From Trichoplax sp. H2 (lineage: Eukaryota > Placozoa > Uniplacotomia > Trichoplacea), in assembly GCA_003344405.1 (NCBI GenBank), contig NOWV01000177.1, positions 1-64,000 of the forward strand: 64,000 nt of DNA, written 5' to 3'. The notes beneath the pieces are model-generated. The model did no database searches, was not told the origin of the DNA, and worked only from the letters and a program-made list of their open reading frames with translations. Below, piece by piece: positions 1 through 12,365 of this stretch; within the stretch, counting starts at the first letter, position 1; the number at the start of each line of letters is the position of its first letter. A program made the position numbers and the translations under genes.

Positions 1-3000
1 ATTAAATTTGAATAAAGATTTCGATTCAATTTTTTCAGGGTTTTGATCTCCAGTTGTTTTAATAGAATTTGAGATACTATCTTTATTAACGGTTTTTATA
101 GAATTATGACTGATAGTTGTATTTTCCGGTAAAAAGAAAGTTTTCGGTAATTTTAAGTGTGTTGCTAAATTTACTTGCTTAGTATCTGGTAATATTTCTT
201 TGGTTACGATTAACGCTTTGTCTGTCCCAAGTTTAATGTTAATGTTAGTAGATGATGGTTCCGCTATTTTTTCTGGACTTTCTGTAATTGCTTTAGCGTC
301 GTTAGTTGTTAAATCGTCCTCAGATTTGTTATTTTTTTGATCGCTGTCTGAATTATCTATAGTAATTTCTGTATTGGGTATTTCTGTATCAAGTGTTTCG
401 ACACACTCTTCAAATACGGATTTGAAAGTATTCGCTATCTCTGGTGTTTTAAAGCGTGCACATAACTGTTCCGGATTTCCAGTACCTTCAGAATAATCTG
501 CGTGTGTATACCATACCCAACTCTTATTCGAGCCTAAACTTGGTTCTAAGCGCATATCTTTACTAATATAATGATTAGCGCAAACTTTATGAATCTGATC
601 GCGACGCATTATAATTCTAAATCGATTTTCTTCTACGGTATGCTTAAGAATCTTTATTTCGCCGACGCCCCTTTCTTTCCATTGCTTCGCTGTTTTATCG
701 AATCGAAATAGTTTACATCGTTCTTTATATGTAATTTCTTCGTTTTCTTCTCCTGTAACTATAGTTACATCCTTCGACAAAGTAATAACCGGTTTAAAAT
801 CAACATCTGGTGTAAATTCTTCCGGATTCTCATTACCATCTTCGTTATCGTTATTTGATAGTGCTTTTGCAAAGAGAGGTTTACTAGCATTTGGAAATAT
901 AAAATTCGATGGCTTATTCTCCAAAGCAGATTCATCACTCGTAGTTTGAGCAGCCAGTGATGCAAATGATGTTTTATGACTAGCGTCTTGATTGAATTTA
1001 AATACGTAATTTGTATCAGTTTTGTCGCTAGATTCTTGTTCGGTAACATTTTCGTGAGTACCGGACGACAAATTCATTAACGATGCAGAGGAGGCTGTAA
1101 TAGTTTCTTCTTTATTTGAAATAAATGCAAATGGCATTTTAAGTTCTTTCTTAGCTTCATCAACAACTTTATGAGAATTTGAGCCATCAACTGTATCGGT
1201 GGTACATCCTTCAACATATTCTAAGTTACATTCTGCTAAAAAGAAGTTTCGTGGTAGCTTCAGACGAGTAGCCATTTGGATTTTATTTTTATCAGGTACT
1301 AATTCCTTAATAAAGATCAGTTGTGAATCGAATTTTTCTTCGATTTTTGGTGACTGAATAGGAATATTTCTTCCAGTTTCTGTAGAATTTACATCCTTAA
1401 AGCTAGGTAGATCTGCAACATCCGTCGCATTGCTGGCTATCTTATTATCAGCTTTCTCGAATTTAAATACGCCTAAAGACGCGTCCACTTTGTTGGCGTT
1501 AGCAACACCAATAGCATCAAAACTAAAGTTGTTTACAGATTTCGCGGCCGCATCTCGAAGGTTTGAATTTTGAATTTCAGAATTACTACATAAATTTGTA
1601 TTACCGCCACTCTCAGAAGCGATCGCATCATTAGTATCTCTACTTTTCAACTTTACATCATTGCTGCTATCAGTACTTTTGGTACCAACGTCGGCAGAGT
1701 CAGATGAATATGAATTACCTTTCGCCATATTTTCGCTTTTACTATCCGGTTCTTGAATATCACAACCAATACTTTCCAGACAATTTTCGAATGCTGATTT
1801 GAATGTATTCGCTATCTCTGGTGTTTTAAAGCGTGCACATAACTGTTCCGGATTTCCAGTACCTTCAGAATAATCTGCGTGTGTATACCATACCCAACTC
1901 TTATTCGAGCCTAAACTTGGTCCTAAACGCATATCTTTACTAATATAATGATTAGCGCAAACTTTATGAATCTGATCGCGACGCATTATAATTCTAAATC
2001 GATTTTCTTCTACGGTATGCTTAAGAATCTTTATTTCGCCGACGCCCCTTTCTTTCCATTGCTTCGCTGTTTTATCGAATCGAAATAGTTTACATCGTTC
2101 TTTATATGTAATTTCTTCGTTTTCTTCTCCTGTAACTATAGTTACATCCTTCGACAAAGTAATAATCGGTTTAAAATCAACATCTGGTGTAAATTCTTCC
2201 GGATTCTCATTACCATCTTCGTTATCGTTATTTGATAGCGCTTTTGCAAAGAGAGGTTTACTAGCATTTGGAAATATAATACTCGATGGCTTATTCTCTG
2301 AAGTAGATATATCACTTGTAGTTTGAGCAGCTAATGACGCAAATGATGTTTTATGACTAGCATCTTGATTGAATTTAAACATATAATTTGTTTCAGGTAC
2401 TTCTGATTTATCGTTATTCGCATTCTTTTCGACGCTGTCGGATGATTGAGATGATAATGATGGGATCGATGTTACGTTATTATCGATTTTTTGATTAAAT
2501 TTGAATAAAGATTTCGATTCAATTTTTTCAGGGTTTTGATCTCCAGTTGTTTTAATAGAATTTGAGATACTATCTTTATTAACGGTTTTTATAGAATTAT
2601 GACTGATAGTTGTATTTTCCGGTAAAAAGAAAGTTTTCGGTAATTTTAAGTGTGTTGCTAAATTTACTTGCTTAGTATCTGGTAATATTTCTTTGGTTAC
2701 GATTAACGCTTTGTCTGTCCCAAGTTTAATGTTAATGTTAGTAGATGATGGTTCCGCTATTTTTTCTGGACTTTCTGTAATTGCTTTAGCGTCGTTAGTC
2801 GTTAAATCGTCCTCAGATTTGTTATTTTTTTGATCGCTGTCTGAATTATCTATAGTAATTTCTGTATTGGATATTTCTGTATCAAGTGTTTCGACACACT
2901 CTTCAAATACGGATTTGAAAGTATTCGCTATCTCTGGTGTTTTAAAGCGTGCACATAACTGTTCCGGATTTCCAGTACCTTCAGAATAATCTGCGTGTGT

Positions 3001-6000
3001 ATACCATACCCAATTCTTATTCGAGCCTAAACTTGGTCCTAAACGCATATCTTTACTAATATAATGATTAGCGCAAACTTTATGAATCTGATCGCGACGC
3101 ATTATAATTCTAAATCGATTTTCTTCTACGGTATGCTTAAGAATCTTTATTTCGCCGACGCCCCTTTCTTTCCATTGCTTCGCTGTTTTATCGAATCGAA
3201 ATAATTTACATCTATCATCATAAATCGCCTCTTCATCTTCTTCACCAGTAATAATATTAGCTACTTCCGGTAAAGTTACTACTGGTTTAAAATTAGTATC
3301 TGGCGTAAAGTCTTCAGGACTTTGCTCGTTACCTTCATCTTTATCAGTGGCAGATGAACTACGATCTTTATCTTTGCTGCCTCCCATTCTATCATGATCG
3401 CTCATAAATTTAAAGGAAAATTGTTGGGGCTGACTTTCAGGAACATTAGGTTTTAAAGGCATGGTAAAAGAAAATAACTGGCCAAAGCTATCTTTCTTTT
3501 CATTACTTTCATCTGTTGTTGACTCAAAAGTCATCGGTCTACTTTGTAAGCCGCTACTAAAGGTTGGGAAAGCTTCAATAGGCTGCTGCCTAAGCGAATT
3601 ATTTTGGGGTGAAAGGTTGACTTGCGATGATACAAAGCTTTGCGGATTAGTAGAATCATTGGCTTTTGACCAAGGCTGAAATAAATTATAGTTTTCTTTC
3701 CATGTCCCTCTAATGTCATCAGCGTTACCATCCGAGGATGCTTCTGTACGTCCTGTGAATTGTGTAGGCGTTGATGTTTCTGTACGTCCAGTAAATTGTG
3801 TAGCCATTGATGTTTCTGTATGTCCTGTAAACTGTGTAGCCGTGGATATTTCTGTATGTCCTGTGAACTGTGTAGCGATATTCGGCCCAGTTGCAGCATC
3901 GTTTTCACTGCCTACTATGGTAGGGTCCCACGATAGTGGTGGTAAATTCTGGTTGGCAACATCAATGGTAGAATCCGATCTTTCGTTTCTATTGTAAACT
4001 CTTGCACTTACGATATCGCTGATACTAGACAGGTGGTCATTACCACTAGTTTTTGCAGCAACGCTAGAAGCAAAAGTTGGCAGTTTAGGAACGTCTATCG
4101 AATTACCGCTTTGTAATTCCTTAGAATCTCCAAAGTTTGATATCACGACGTTAGGATTCGAAGTATATGACATACGGAGTGGTGGAATATTTCGATCTTG
4201 TAAATATTCAGAATCTACCTTTGTTGCAATATCTGATGGCGATGAAGTAGAATTTACATTAGTTGGCAAATCCGAGCTCCATTTATTATTGTCTGAATCG
4301 AATTGCAATCCCGAAGTAGTATTAACCAAAGACGAATAATCGTGAGTTTGCCCTCTTGTAGTAACTGGCTTATTACTACGAATATCATCGACTACTTGGC
4401 CTTTGGGAAAAGTATCTGGTAAAAATCCGAACTTTGATTTCTGAGACAAATTTAGATCAGCAAGGACGTTTTGGGCGTTAAAGGAGCCAACAGTACGATG
4501 ATCTTGCCCCTTACCAAATGGAACTCCATTAGAGTCCATAATATTTTTCATATATTCCAGTTCAGACTATAAAAAGTATTACAATTACAAGCAATTATTT
4601 TAAGCCTCTATCGGAGTACTTGATAAATTAAATTCAGCTCTAACTGTTGCAGCAGTAATTTTCCAAATACATATTAAAATTTAAAATTTATACCTCTAGC
4701 TTAGAAACTTTATCTTTATATTGCTCAATTTTTTGATCACGATGAAGGATCTCTTTCATAAGTTCCACTTTAAAATCTTTCGCAGTTTCGCTTTCCGAAT
4801 CGTATGCAGATGTGAAGGAGAACTAAAATATTTATTTTAAATACCATTTCTTAAAGCAGGAAACTTGATAATGAAAATATATCATTACAGTTTTACATTA
4901 TATACTATATTCTAAGCACAAAATACTAACTTCTTCATGGAAACTTAGTCCTCTAGGGTCATTTTCAGCCTCTATAATTTTACCTACATCGCGAAGAGCA
5001 AATTCACTGCTTTCATAATTTAACTCTCAACATACATGATGGCAAAATATTACCTTCATCATAACTTTTGTAAAGACTTAACATGTTATTGAGCTCTTTC
5101 TCCACCATCGTAAGATCTTCATTCGTCGACTCCTAGCAAATTACGCGTCACGTTAGAGGATAGTATCGTAGATGATACACAGATATTATAATTAATATAA
5201 TCAATATGTACTCAGTATCTATTCCTACCTCTGTTACCTTCGATTTTTCTAGATAATTGTCTAGACATTGCTTTGCTTTTTCAAGAAGTGACAACTTGCT
5301 ATCCCCATTATTTGAAGTTTGATTGAAGAACATATAGATGTACATCTAAATAAGGCATGAATGGAGCAAAATATTAATTATTTAATTTAACGATGAGAAA
5401 ATCCACGATTTTTGTTAATAAATTGAAAAGCAACATAAATATTACTTGAAACTGATTCCATAAAGCTTCTGGTACGTCAAGCGACTCGTAATGGTTTAAA
5501 GCTTCTTCTACATGGCCACGCTGCACATTCAGCTCGGCTATTATCATTCTGCATTCGTAAATGGAAATATCTAGGGTAGAATCCTATCAAAATATAAACA
5601 ATATATTAAATACACATGTAAGATTACTATTACAGTATCACATAAGCTGCATGTAATAACGTATAGATATAGATAAGAAGACCTATTTATCAAGCAAATT
5701 GATCTAGAGTGACTCATACCGATAATATCTGGAATAGGTTATCTTCAAGAATTGATGGCTTACTATATAATGATATATATAATTTAATTCCTAAAATAAA
5801 TACGGGCAAAGTACGATACCATATTAGGTCAATGCACTTACTTGTATTGCTGATCGCAAGTGAGTTCTTTTAAGATAATTTCCCAATAAGTACAGCATCT
5901 TGAATGATAATTCTGTAAGAAAACAGAATAGGCCTAATCTAAATTGGACTCTCCATTATATTAGTATCACGATAAGTAATTATCTAATTACATTAAAATC

Positions 6001-9000
6001 TTGATTTATACTTGACAACGTTGGATGACTGCTTTTCATATCGTTAATCCAATCTTTTAACTAGCGAGTACAGTATGAAAGTTTAGTCATGGTGATATAG
6101 GAGCTCCCATTTATACGTAAAAATTTCGTTTTACAAACCCGTCTCCACGAAGCTCTAGCAAGTGGAACAATTAGCTCTAAATGAGGCGAGGAACCATTTT
6201 GAAGCCTAATTATTCTCAATCCCTCTTCGACAGCTTTCCAGTTAATATTGCGCCTTTTAAGCAATAAGTAGAACATTATAACAGGTCTGGTAGAGAATAA
6301 TATCCAAGCAAAAACTATTACTTCAGTAATTCTCACAGAGACAATTTCCTATTTTAGGGAAATGCTATCTGTATATACCTATCTTTTCCGTCATATAGTA
6401 ACAATATTTCATTCCACCAAATGTTTTGAGTAGAAGAAATAGTTACGATGCGAGATGAAGTTTCTTCCAATGATAACTTTGAATAACTTTTACTATATGC
6501 TAATAGGAACAGGAAAATCTAAACAATTGAGAAAATGGTACTGATTATGCATCATTTTCAGTTAACAATATAAAATAGTAGAAAGCAAACTTCGAAACAC
6601 AAGCAACTTACCTGGATATCTTCTTGACTGATAATCCTCAGTTTGTGATACTGCGCTGGATGGATAGTAACCGCCAGTCTGCTAAATAAGGTGCAAGTAA
6701 AGACGGATACTGAAAGGCAAATAAATTAAAATAATTAAACCATCTTCATTTATCTTCATCACAATTGACAGATCTTACTGCTTTCTGAAGCTATATACCT
6801 GCATTCAGTAAATCTAATTCTGAGCAATGTGACAAAACCCAAGCGATTTTTTCTAAAGATCGCTCATTATACAAAGAATCTTAAAAAATAACGTAAATAT
6901 TAAAGGATTACAAAGCTTTTTGAGATTAATGCAATGACCACAATCATTAACAATATCAATGCAGATGTATACTATGAACAGCTAAATACCGGAATAATTA
7001 TCTATGCCGACGGCAAACAGTGAAATTTTGGTGTCAATTTTGGAAAAATCAGCATCTTTTAGAAAGAAGGACTAAATTGGTAGGAGAGTGTCATTAATAG
7101 ATCTTAATAATTCGTAAATTCAAGAATAATTGCACAGTACTAACCGCCTTTCGGTTTACACGTGAACCAAATAATGTTTTCACAATGAAATATACTCCCT
7201 TGTAAAATATAGAGGACATATCTATTAATCAAAATAAGCCTATAATAATCGAAATATTGTTACTGTATTTACCTCATTTGTTGCAAAATCACGATAGTAA
7301 TAGTCTAGTTCTTCCTTTGTTTGAAGTTGATTAAAAGCACTTAAAATAAGGCCTTATCAAGGAGTAGCAATGCAATAAATTTAAATATTAGTCATCACAT
7401 ATAAAATGGTATCAATCTTGCTAATAAGATTTCTACATACGTAGATTACAGATGCGATGGCGTTCAATGTTCGCCCAAGGAATATCAGTTGTAGAGGGAC
7501 ATCTTATAGTTGCTGTTTGTAAGAAACTTGTCAAAAAACAGGTATAGGCCGCCTTTTCAGCTTGTGGAAGCGCAAGTCCTCCCTAATGCCAAAATGTAAA
7601 ATTCGTATGACCCAAAATGAAGACAAAAGTTAACTTGAAGGTGATGTAAAAAGACGTACCGAAGTAGCTTTATATATGAGGAGTTCCGCGCATCGCCAGT
7701 AGTATTGTCCACGAAGTTCATTAAAACCAAGATTCCAAGTATTGGCATAACTACCATTAGTTCTTGACTTGTACCAATCCGCTTCAAACAATAAGGAATC
7801 GAATCTGAAATGAAAATGATCATTGAAGTGATGAGAGCAATATTACGTATAGCTAAGTATAGTATATGCACACTGTCAATATAAAGTACATATGATATTT
7901 AATCAAAATAGGAACAATTCTATTCATTCTAATACCCTTCTACTTCTAATTCTCTAACCTTAGCAATACAGAAGCAACCTCTTTCCAATTTGATTTATGC
8001 CTTATCATAGATTGTAATAAATTATTTATAGATAACATCATCCAGAATAAAGCATCCATGTAAGATTTTGAATCTTCTCCCTCAGCTAGCAAATGAAAAT
8101 TGAATTAAGAAAATAGGCTCATCATCTCATAAGCTTATAAATTGGACAAAAAGTATCTAGAATAGTAACACTATCACTGAATTATCGCGAACCATCTCTG
8201 CTGTGAAAATTTATTTACCTGGTTTGCCTAAGCTTTCCAGGTAATCCTACAATAGAAATTATGAGTTACTGAAGGTCAATGCAAAGTATTTCTATAAAAC
8301 AATTATTATCAAGCATGCAAATTATAATAAATTATACGGTCAAGAACGAATGTTGCATCTTATACCTTTAACACACTAGTAACCACCCATTGCCACTCTA
8401 ACATTTTCGTTACAGTCCAAGACACTTTTGTAGGATTAGTCACATAATCATAAGCTTCCCGAAGGCGGCCTATCAACATAGAAAAAGCACACATGTTGAA
8501 GAATGAATGAGCCAGGGGAACAAGTTAAAAATTACTTGAATTTCAAGAATTGTATCAGTTCTAAATACCTGTAACAACATAGTGTCGCATTAACTTAATG
8601 TGAAAACCGGCTTCATCGTCTGATGTGCTCTATTGAAATGTCAAAATGGAACATTTCCGTTATCAATCCATATCGTTATTAGAATTTATTTAAAGTTAAT
8701 ACCAATGGCTAACATAAAATCATTTATATCCATAATTAATCTGATTTCATTACCGCTGCTGTAATCAAAAATTTTTCTATATTTTCGGGATGTGTTTCCT
8801 TTATAGTCAATAATCTTTCCTAAAAGTAAAAATATGATCACACTTTATTTTAGTTTTTAATCTATAACCTATGGCGGCGTCATCCTTCCCATTGGCTGAC
8901 CTTTAATTTTAGAACCAACGGATGGTTTCGGCACCCCGAGGAGATTTTGTCAATCCAGTACTGGAGTAATTTTACTCAAAGTTAAAATCATTATCGGAAT

Positions 9001-11642
9001 GTCAATCGTATATTATAATTTTACCTCTAAGTCATCCGCATCTGCCTTGTTAATTAATAACAATTGTCCAACTACAATATTAATAGACAATTAATTACGC
9101 ATCATCAAAATTTCTTTCTTTACATGGAGGAGATATAATTTATTTTGAAATAGTATCAGTACCATAACACTTTAAAGAGAAATTAATCACTTACTGCTTA
9201 AGAGAGTCTCCTTATCTTTCGGATTTATCCGATGAGCTCTACAATTATAAAATATGTTAAAAGTATGCATATGAGTCATTGCCTTTGATCACATTATAAC
9301 ACGTTTAAAGTTCGGAATGCCTATGATTGAGGACGACTATCTATATACTTGGTAGCTTCACATTGCAAACATACTGACTTGCTTTCAGCTTCGGAAACAA
9401 TAATCAGAATAACGGAATCGCAATGACAGTATCACTCACCTAACATAACTATTCCACGCTTTATCTTTCATATCACGATGTTCTTGCAGTTTGCCCATAA
9501 ATCGATGAGCGCTGTAAGCAGATATACATTGTTTTACAATCCATTTTCAGTCGATAAAAATTTATAGTATTACGTTGGTTTTAATACTACTCATACGTCA
9601 ATTTTGCAGACAATGCTAGGCGAACGCGCTCAATTAAGTAAGTTGATGACCCTTATTGACTAATAGCTACTCTGCTTTTATGGTCCATCTTGAAATAGTT
9701 GTACAAAATACATGGTTGAGCACTTTACTAATTTATCAACCGGAACCATCAACAAATTACAAGAGTTCCAAAAAGTGGACATAAAGTGTATTTCCAATAT
9801 ACATGACGTACCGATAGTCTTCTTCATTTGACAGTATATAGCTTGATAAGTGTCTAAAAGATGGAAAAGCAAAACACAATTATTGATTTAGAATTCTTGA
9901 GCAAAAGTGACCTAACCGCAAGTATTGATTACAATCTCGATATCCAAAGAACATTAAAAGACAATCGTAAGTATTTACTAGTCAATTTATCTTTGTTTCT
10001 TAACAATCTCTACAAAGGGCCAAGCAAAGATTAAAGCAAACTACTGTAGTTGTAACATTTATAACTATCTTGAAAGGGCATCAGTATTAGTTCTTTATAA
10101 GGGCATGTTGATTTTTAGATTGTCGATGTAGCAATCCTGTATCATTGCATTTAGTGTTGCACTAAGGATCCGATTCTTTTAAGTTATGATGGTTGTTCTA
10201 CTGTACTGTCAACATTACATAACACTTAACTATTGCTATCTAAAGAATATCAGCAGTTATATGAGGTAGCATTTTATTACAACAGTGATTAAAATCTTCA
10301 TGGATGGTTGTTTATCTTAAGACTTTAGTGATAGTAGCTTCGTAAAGAATACCTTGTACAGATACATTGTAAAACGTTGTGTCCTGATATTCAATACCCA
10401 CTTATAGTAAACACTTATAATATTATAACCATTGGTGGTATTTGACTTGCAGTTTTAAGGTGCAGTCGTTTAATTGAAATTATACGCATCCTTGTCTCGT
10501 ATTTTATCAATACGCTACTGCTGTGGTAAGTCTTATATTATCGATGTCTGAAATGATCGTTTTGAGATTGCCTGCTACGCTATTGTGATGTAGAACCCTT
10601 CAAGCATCTACAACTAGACATGTACTCTTTCTAACAAAGTTGGTATACTGTTCGAAAATGGTCGCCTATTCAACATACTTTATTGCTCGAGAAGTATCGC
10701 CAACTTGATGACAGAGACGAGCAGCTGCAAGTCCATTCCGAGGCCTCTGTAATACAGACAATAACGGCATAATTCAATTATCATCATGACTTCAGAGAAT
10801 CATCGAGTAGAAAGGATTAGTAATCAATAGTGATGTATTTGGAAAGGAGATTGTCATCGTCTTTATGGTGATTTATAGCATGTTGTATCAAGATGAAGAA
10901 TATCAACCACTCGCAGTACACTTGTACAGTATACGAAATAGTAATGTAACGTCGTGCAATCGATGGGCAATGGGTGGGGTGATAGCATAAGATAGAGTAA
11001 GATCGTGGCATGTCGATCTGTAAAGCAATTTTTTTATTCATTCCTAACGTATTCATCCATTAGCAAAGATATTGGTGATCGAGTCTGTCTTCCACTCATC
11101 GCTATATACTCGTATCGAGTCTATATATGCTATCGTCCAAGTACAATATGATCGTAGTGAAGATGCAGCCAGCCAAAGTAAAGGAAAGGATTGACTACGA
11201 GCTCAACACGGTACAGTAGTCGATGAATGAGGCTGAACGACTTGAATTGGACATACAAAAGTGGCATTGAACTCATGTTGAGTGTCTACGTTGCAATGGG
11301 GTAACAATAATACGTCAATCATCATCATGCCAAGCTACGATAACTATCAAGTTGACTAGACGAAAAGGAAAGCTTGCGTCGACATTGGATGGATGGTGGC
11401 GAGTCATAGGATCCATTTTTAGGCAGCTGCAAAGTGACTGCCATTCTCCGTGACTATCTGTTAAGATGAAGAAATTTTGTATCGCCATTTTTCACCGATG
11501 CACTCCCTGGTTCCAATTCCTTCAATCCGAATAGCATGATGGTATACTGTAAACGATTTGAACTTACATTTTGGCCAGGAGGATTATTCATGGCGTTGAG
11601 AATGCCGTTGAAATTGCCTCTATTCCATTGAGCGCTTTTCAT
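1..11642 (-). CDS. RANBP2: RanBP2/Nup358-like nucleoporin, 3' end beyond window
   Basis: Cytoplasmic-filament nucleoporin that binds Ran-GTP at the nuclear pore and, in vertebrates, acts as a SUMO E3 ligase. Exons in gene order: 11568-11642, 10679-10746, 9812-9853, 9440-9511, 9195-9238, 9025-9071, 8754-8819, 8569-8629, 8366-8469, 8219-8246, 7959-8085, 7660-7804, 7441-7582, 7273-7352, 6990-7071, 6799-6879, 6612-6709, 6379-6518, 6139-6253, 6012-6060, 5842-5912, 5446-5583, 5229-5345, 5054-5132, 4931-5025, 4694-4822, then one giant exon 1-4566 with no stop. All joins have GT/AG and compatible phase. The first 26 exons give 765 aa: TPR-like helices at the start (GLAAARLCHQ, AHRFMGKLQE, AHRINPKDKE), later helices matching the vertebrate N-terminal domain (DYLESLGKP, QNIWWNEILL). 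The giant exon holds FKF/FSF Phe motifs and three RanBDs. No zinc fingers lie between the first and second RanBD, unlike vertebrates. Least certain are the first exon and the donor of 5229-5345 (5238 would also work). Confidence 0.93.
121..226 (-). other. IR-like motif after RanBD3
   Basis: Nearly identical at DNA level to the copy after RanBD1 (offset 2493), so it encodes the same ALIV...LKLPKTFFL segment. It is the third alternation of RanBD and IR-like motif in the giant exon. Confidence 0.7.
400..797 (-). other. Ran-binding domain 3 of the RanBP2-like protein
   Basis: Third RanBD, starting FKPVITLSKD. Its C-terminal part and the linker after it (1 to about 715) match 2494 to about 3208 almost base for base at an offset of 2493, so this copy is a mosaic: its beginning resembles domain 2 and its end resembles domain 1. 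Further RanBDs may follow beyond the left edge. Confidence 0.93.
1228..1332 (-). other. IR-like motif between RanBD2 and RanBD3
   Basis: Protein segment SQLIFIKELVPDKNK followed by MATRLKLPRNFFLAE. It has the same layout as the copy after RanBD1 (aliphatic stretch, ExxPD, ATxLKLPxxFFL) but is clearly diverged in sequence, which argues that the motif is under selection rather than merely freshly duplicated. Confidence 0.7.
1777..2175 (-). other. Ran-binding domain 2 of the RanBP2-like protein
   Basis: Second RanBD, starting FKPIITLSKD and ending near FENCLES. It shares all RanBD landmarks with domain 1. The DNA of about 1805-2330 is nearly identical to 428-953, offset 1377 bases, so domains 2 and 3 plus the linker that precedes them in the protein were copied together or homogenised. 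Confidence 0.93.
2614..2719 (-). other. IR-like (SUMO-E3 internal-repeat-like) motif after RanBD1
   Basis: Protein segment KALIVTKEILPDTKQ followed by ATHLKLPKTFFLPEN. It resembles the vertebrate RanBP2 internal repeats IR1/IR2, where an acidic-aliphatic SUMO-interacting stretch (here ALIV) precedes a helix and an LKLPxxFF core that contacts the E2 enzyme UBC9. The match is by eye; SUMO ligase function is inference. Confidence 0.7.
2893..3291 (-). other. Ran-binding domain 1 of the RanBP2-like protein
   Basis: First RanBD in protein order. It starts at FKPVVTLPEV and has the family landmarks KLFRFDKTAKQWKERGVGEI, RIIMRRDQ, VCANHYI, VWYTHADYS, the PEQLCARFKTPE segment and a final FEEC. The 5' end (about 3208-3291) differs from the other two copies, while the rest is nearly identical to them at DNA level. 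The domain binds Ran-GTP in known homologues. Confidence 0.93.
3737..3880 (-). repeat. Four tandem 12-residue TQFTG repeats in the RanBP2-like protein
   Basis: The giant exon encodes four consecutive copies of a 36-bp unit giving ATQFTGHTEIST, ATQFTGHTETSM, ATQFTGRTETST and PTQFTGRTEASS. The segment is Thr/Ser-rich and presumably disordered, upstream of RanBD1 in the protein. No known motif was recognised. Confidence 0.85.
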
Positions 11643-11754
11643 TGCTGAAGGAGGGAAAGAATGTCAATACAGTCGACTGTACCGTGTTAATAAGTAGACT
11701 CTTTTCAAGATGGCGTTCTATAAGCAACCAGGGGCTTTCATTGAAACGGTGGTC

Positions 11755-11960
11755 ATGATACAATACTGTACACTTGTAGACTGTACACTGTACAGTACAG
11801 TATTTCAAAAATTTTGCCCTTTCAAAAATATACAGTACAGTACAGTACAGTACCGGACGCTTATGAAATTCATGGGTGAATACTGTACTGTACAGTACAG
11901 TACAGTACTCTACACGTCTACAGTACTCTACTGTACACTGTACACTGTACACTGTATACA
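11755..11960. repeat. TGTACAGTAC palindromic microsatellite cluster
   Basis: Dense runs of alternating TGTAC and AGTAC words, for example repeated CAGTA and TGTACACTG blocks, which read almost the same on both strands and could fold into cruciforms or hairpins. The run keeps frames open on both strands only because the word is stop-poor. It lies about 110 bp upstream of the RANBP2-like start codon. Confidence 0.9.
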
Positions 11961-12299
11961 CGTCATAGGGTGAAAGGTCCATGCAGAATTGGGCCCGGCA
12001 CGGCCCGGACCAGATCGGAGCACGAAGGCATACTGAATCTATTAATGATAGTCACTGTACTGGATCCCAGCTTCGGATACTGTAGAGATCCATCATTGCT
12101 CAGTTAAGCCATGCGGATTCGCAAATGGCACTGTCGAATAGTTGAAGGCTGACAATTGATATTCTTGTTCAATGATAGTAATATCAGTTGTCAGCCTTTA
12201 TAATAACATTGATTGAACAGTGTCGTCGTTGTACTGTTCTGTATGTAGTCGACAAGAACTTTCACTCCAAAGTGGCGAAACACTGTATCCAAATAATTT

Positions 12300-12365
12300 T
12301 GAGTAGTGTACTGTACAGTGTACAGTACAGTGTACTGTACAGTGAGTGTACAGTGTACACTAGAC
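12300..12365. repeat. Second TGTAC/GTACA palindromic cluster
   Basis: Alternating TGTACAG and TGTACTG words of the same type as at 11755-11960, about 540 bp upstream of the SSR4 start. Smaller remnants occur near 12690-12760 and 13490-13510 inside SSR4 intron 1. Confidence 0.85.

Larger units (their letters stand above)
1..3213 (-). repeat. Near-identical tandem RanBD/IR repeat block
   Basis: Two overlapping long repeats lie within the giant exon: 1 to about 715 matches 2494 to about 3208, and 428 to about 953 matches about 1805-2330, each with only a handful of differences visible by eye. The reading frame stays open throughout. Outside these tracts the linkers are only distantly similar, so identity is patchy, as expected from gene conversion or unequal crossing-over. 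Collapse or misassembly of such a repeat is possible. Confidence 0.9.

Noticed and set aside
9861-9970. Plus-strand ATG frame (MEKQNTIIDL...) ending at a GT, looking like the first exon of a divergent gene
   Set aside because: It lies just upstream of, and antisense to, a short exon of the RANBP2-like gene (9812-9853) that joins in phase on both sides. No following exon or homology was found on the plus strand.
11710-11982. Overlapping open frames on both strands through the TGTAC cluster
   Set aside because: Caused by the palindromic word lacking stop codons; low-complexity composition.
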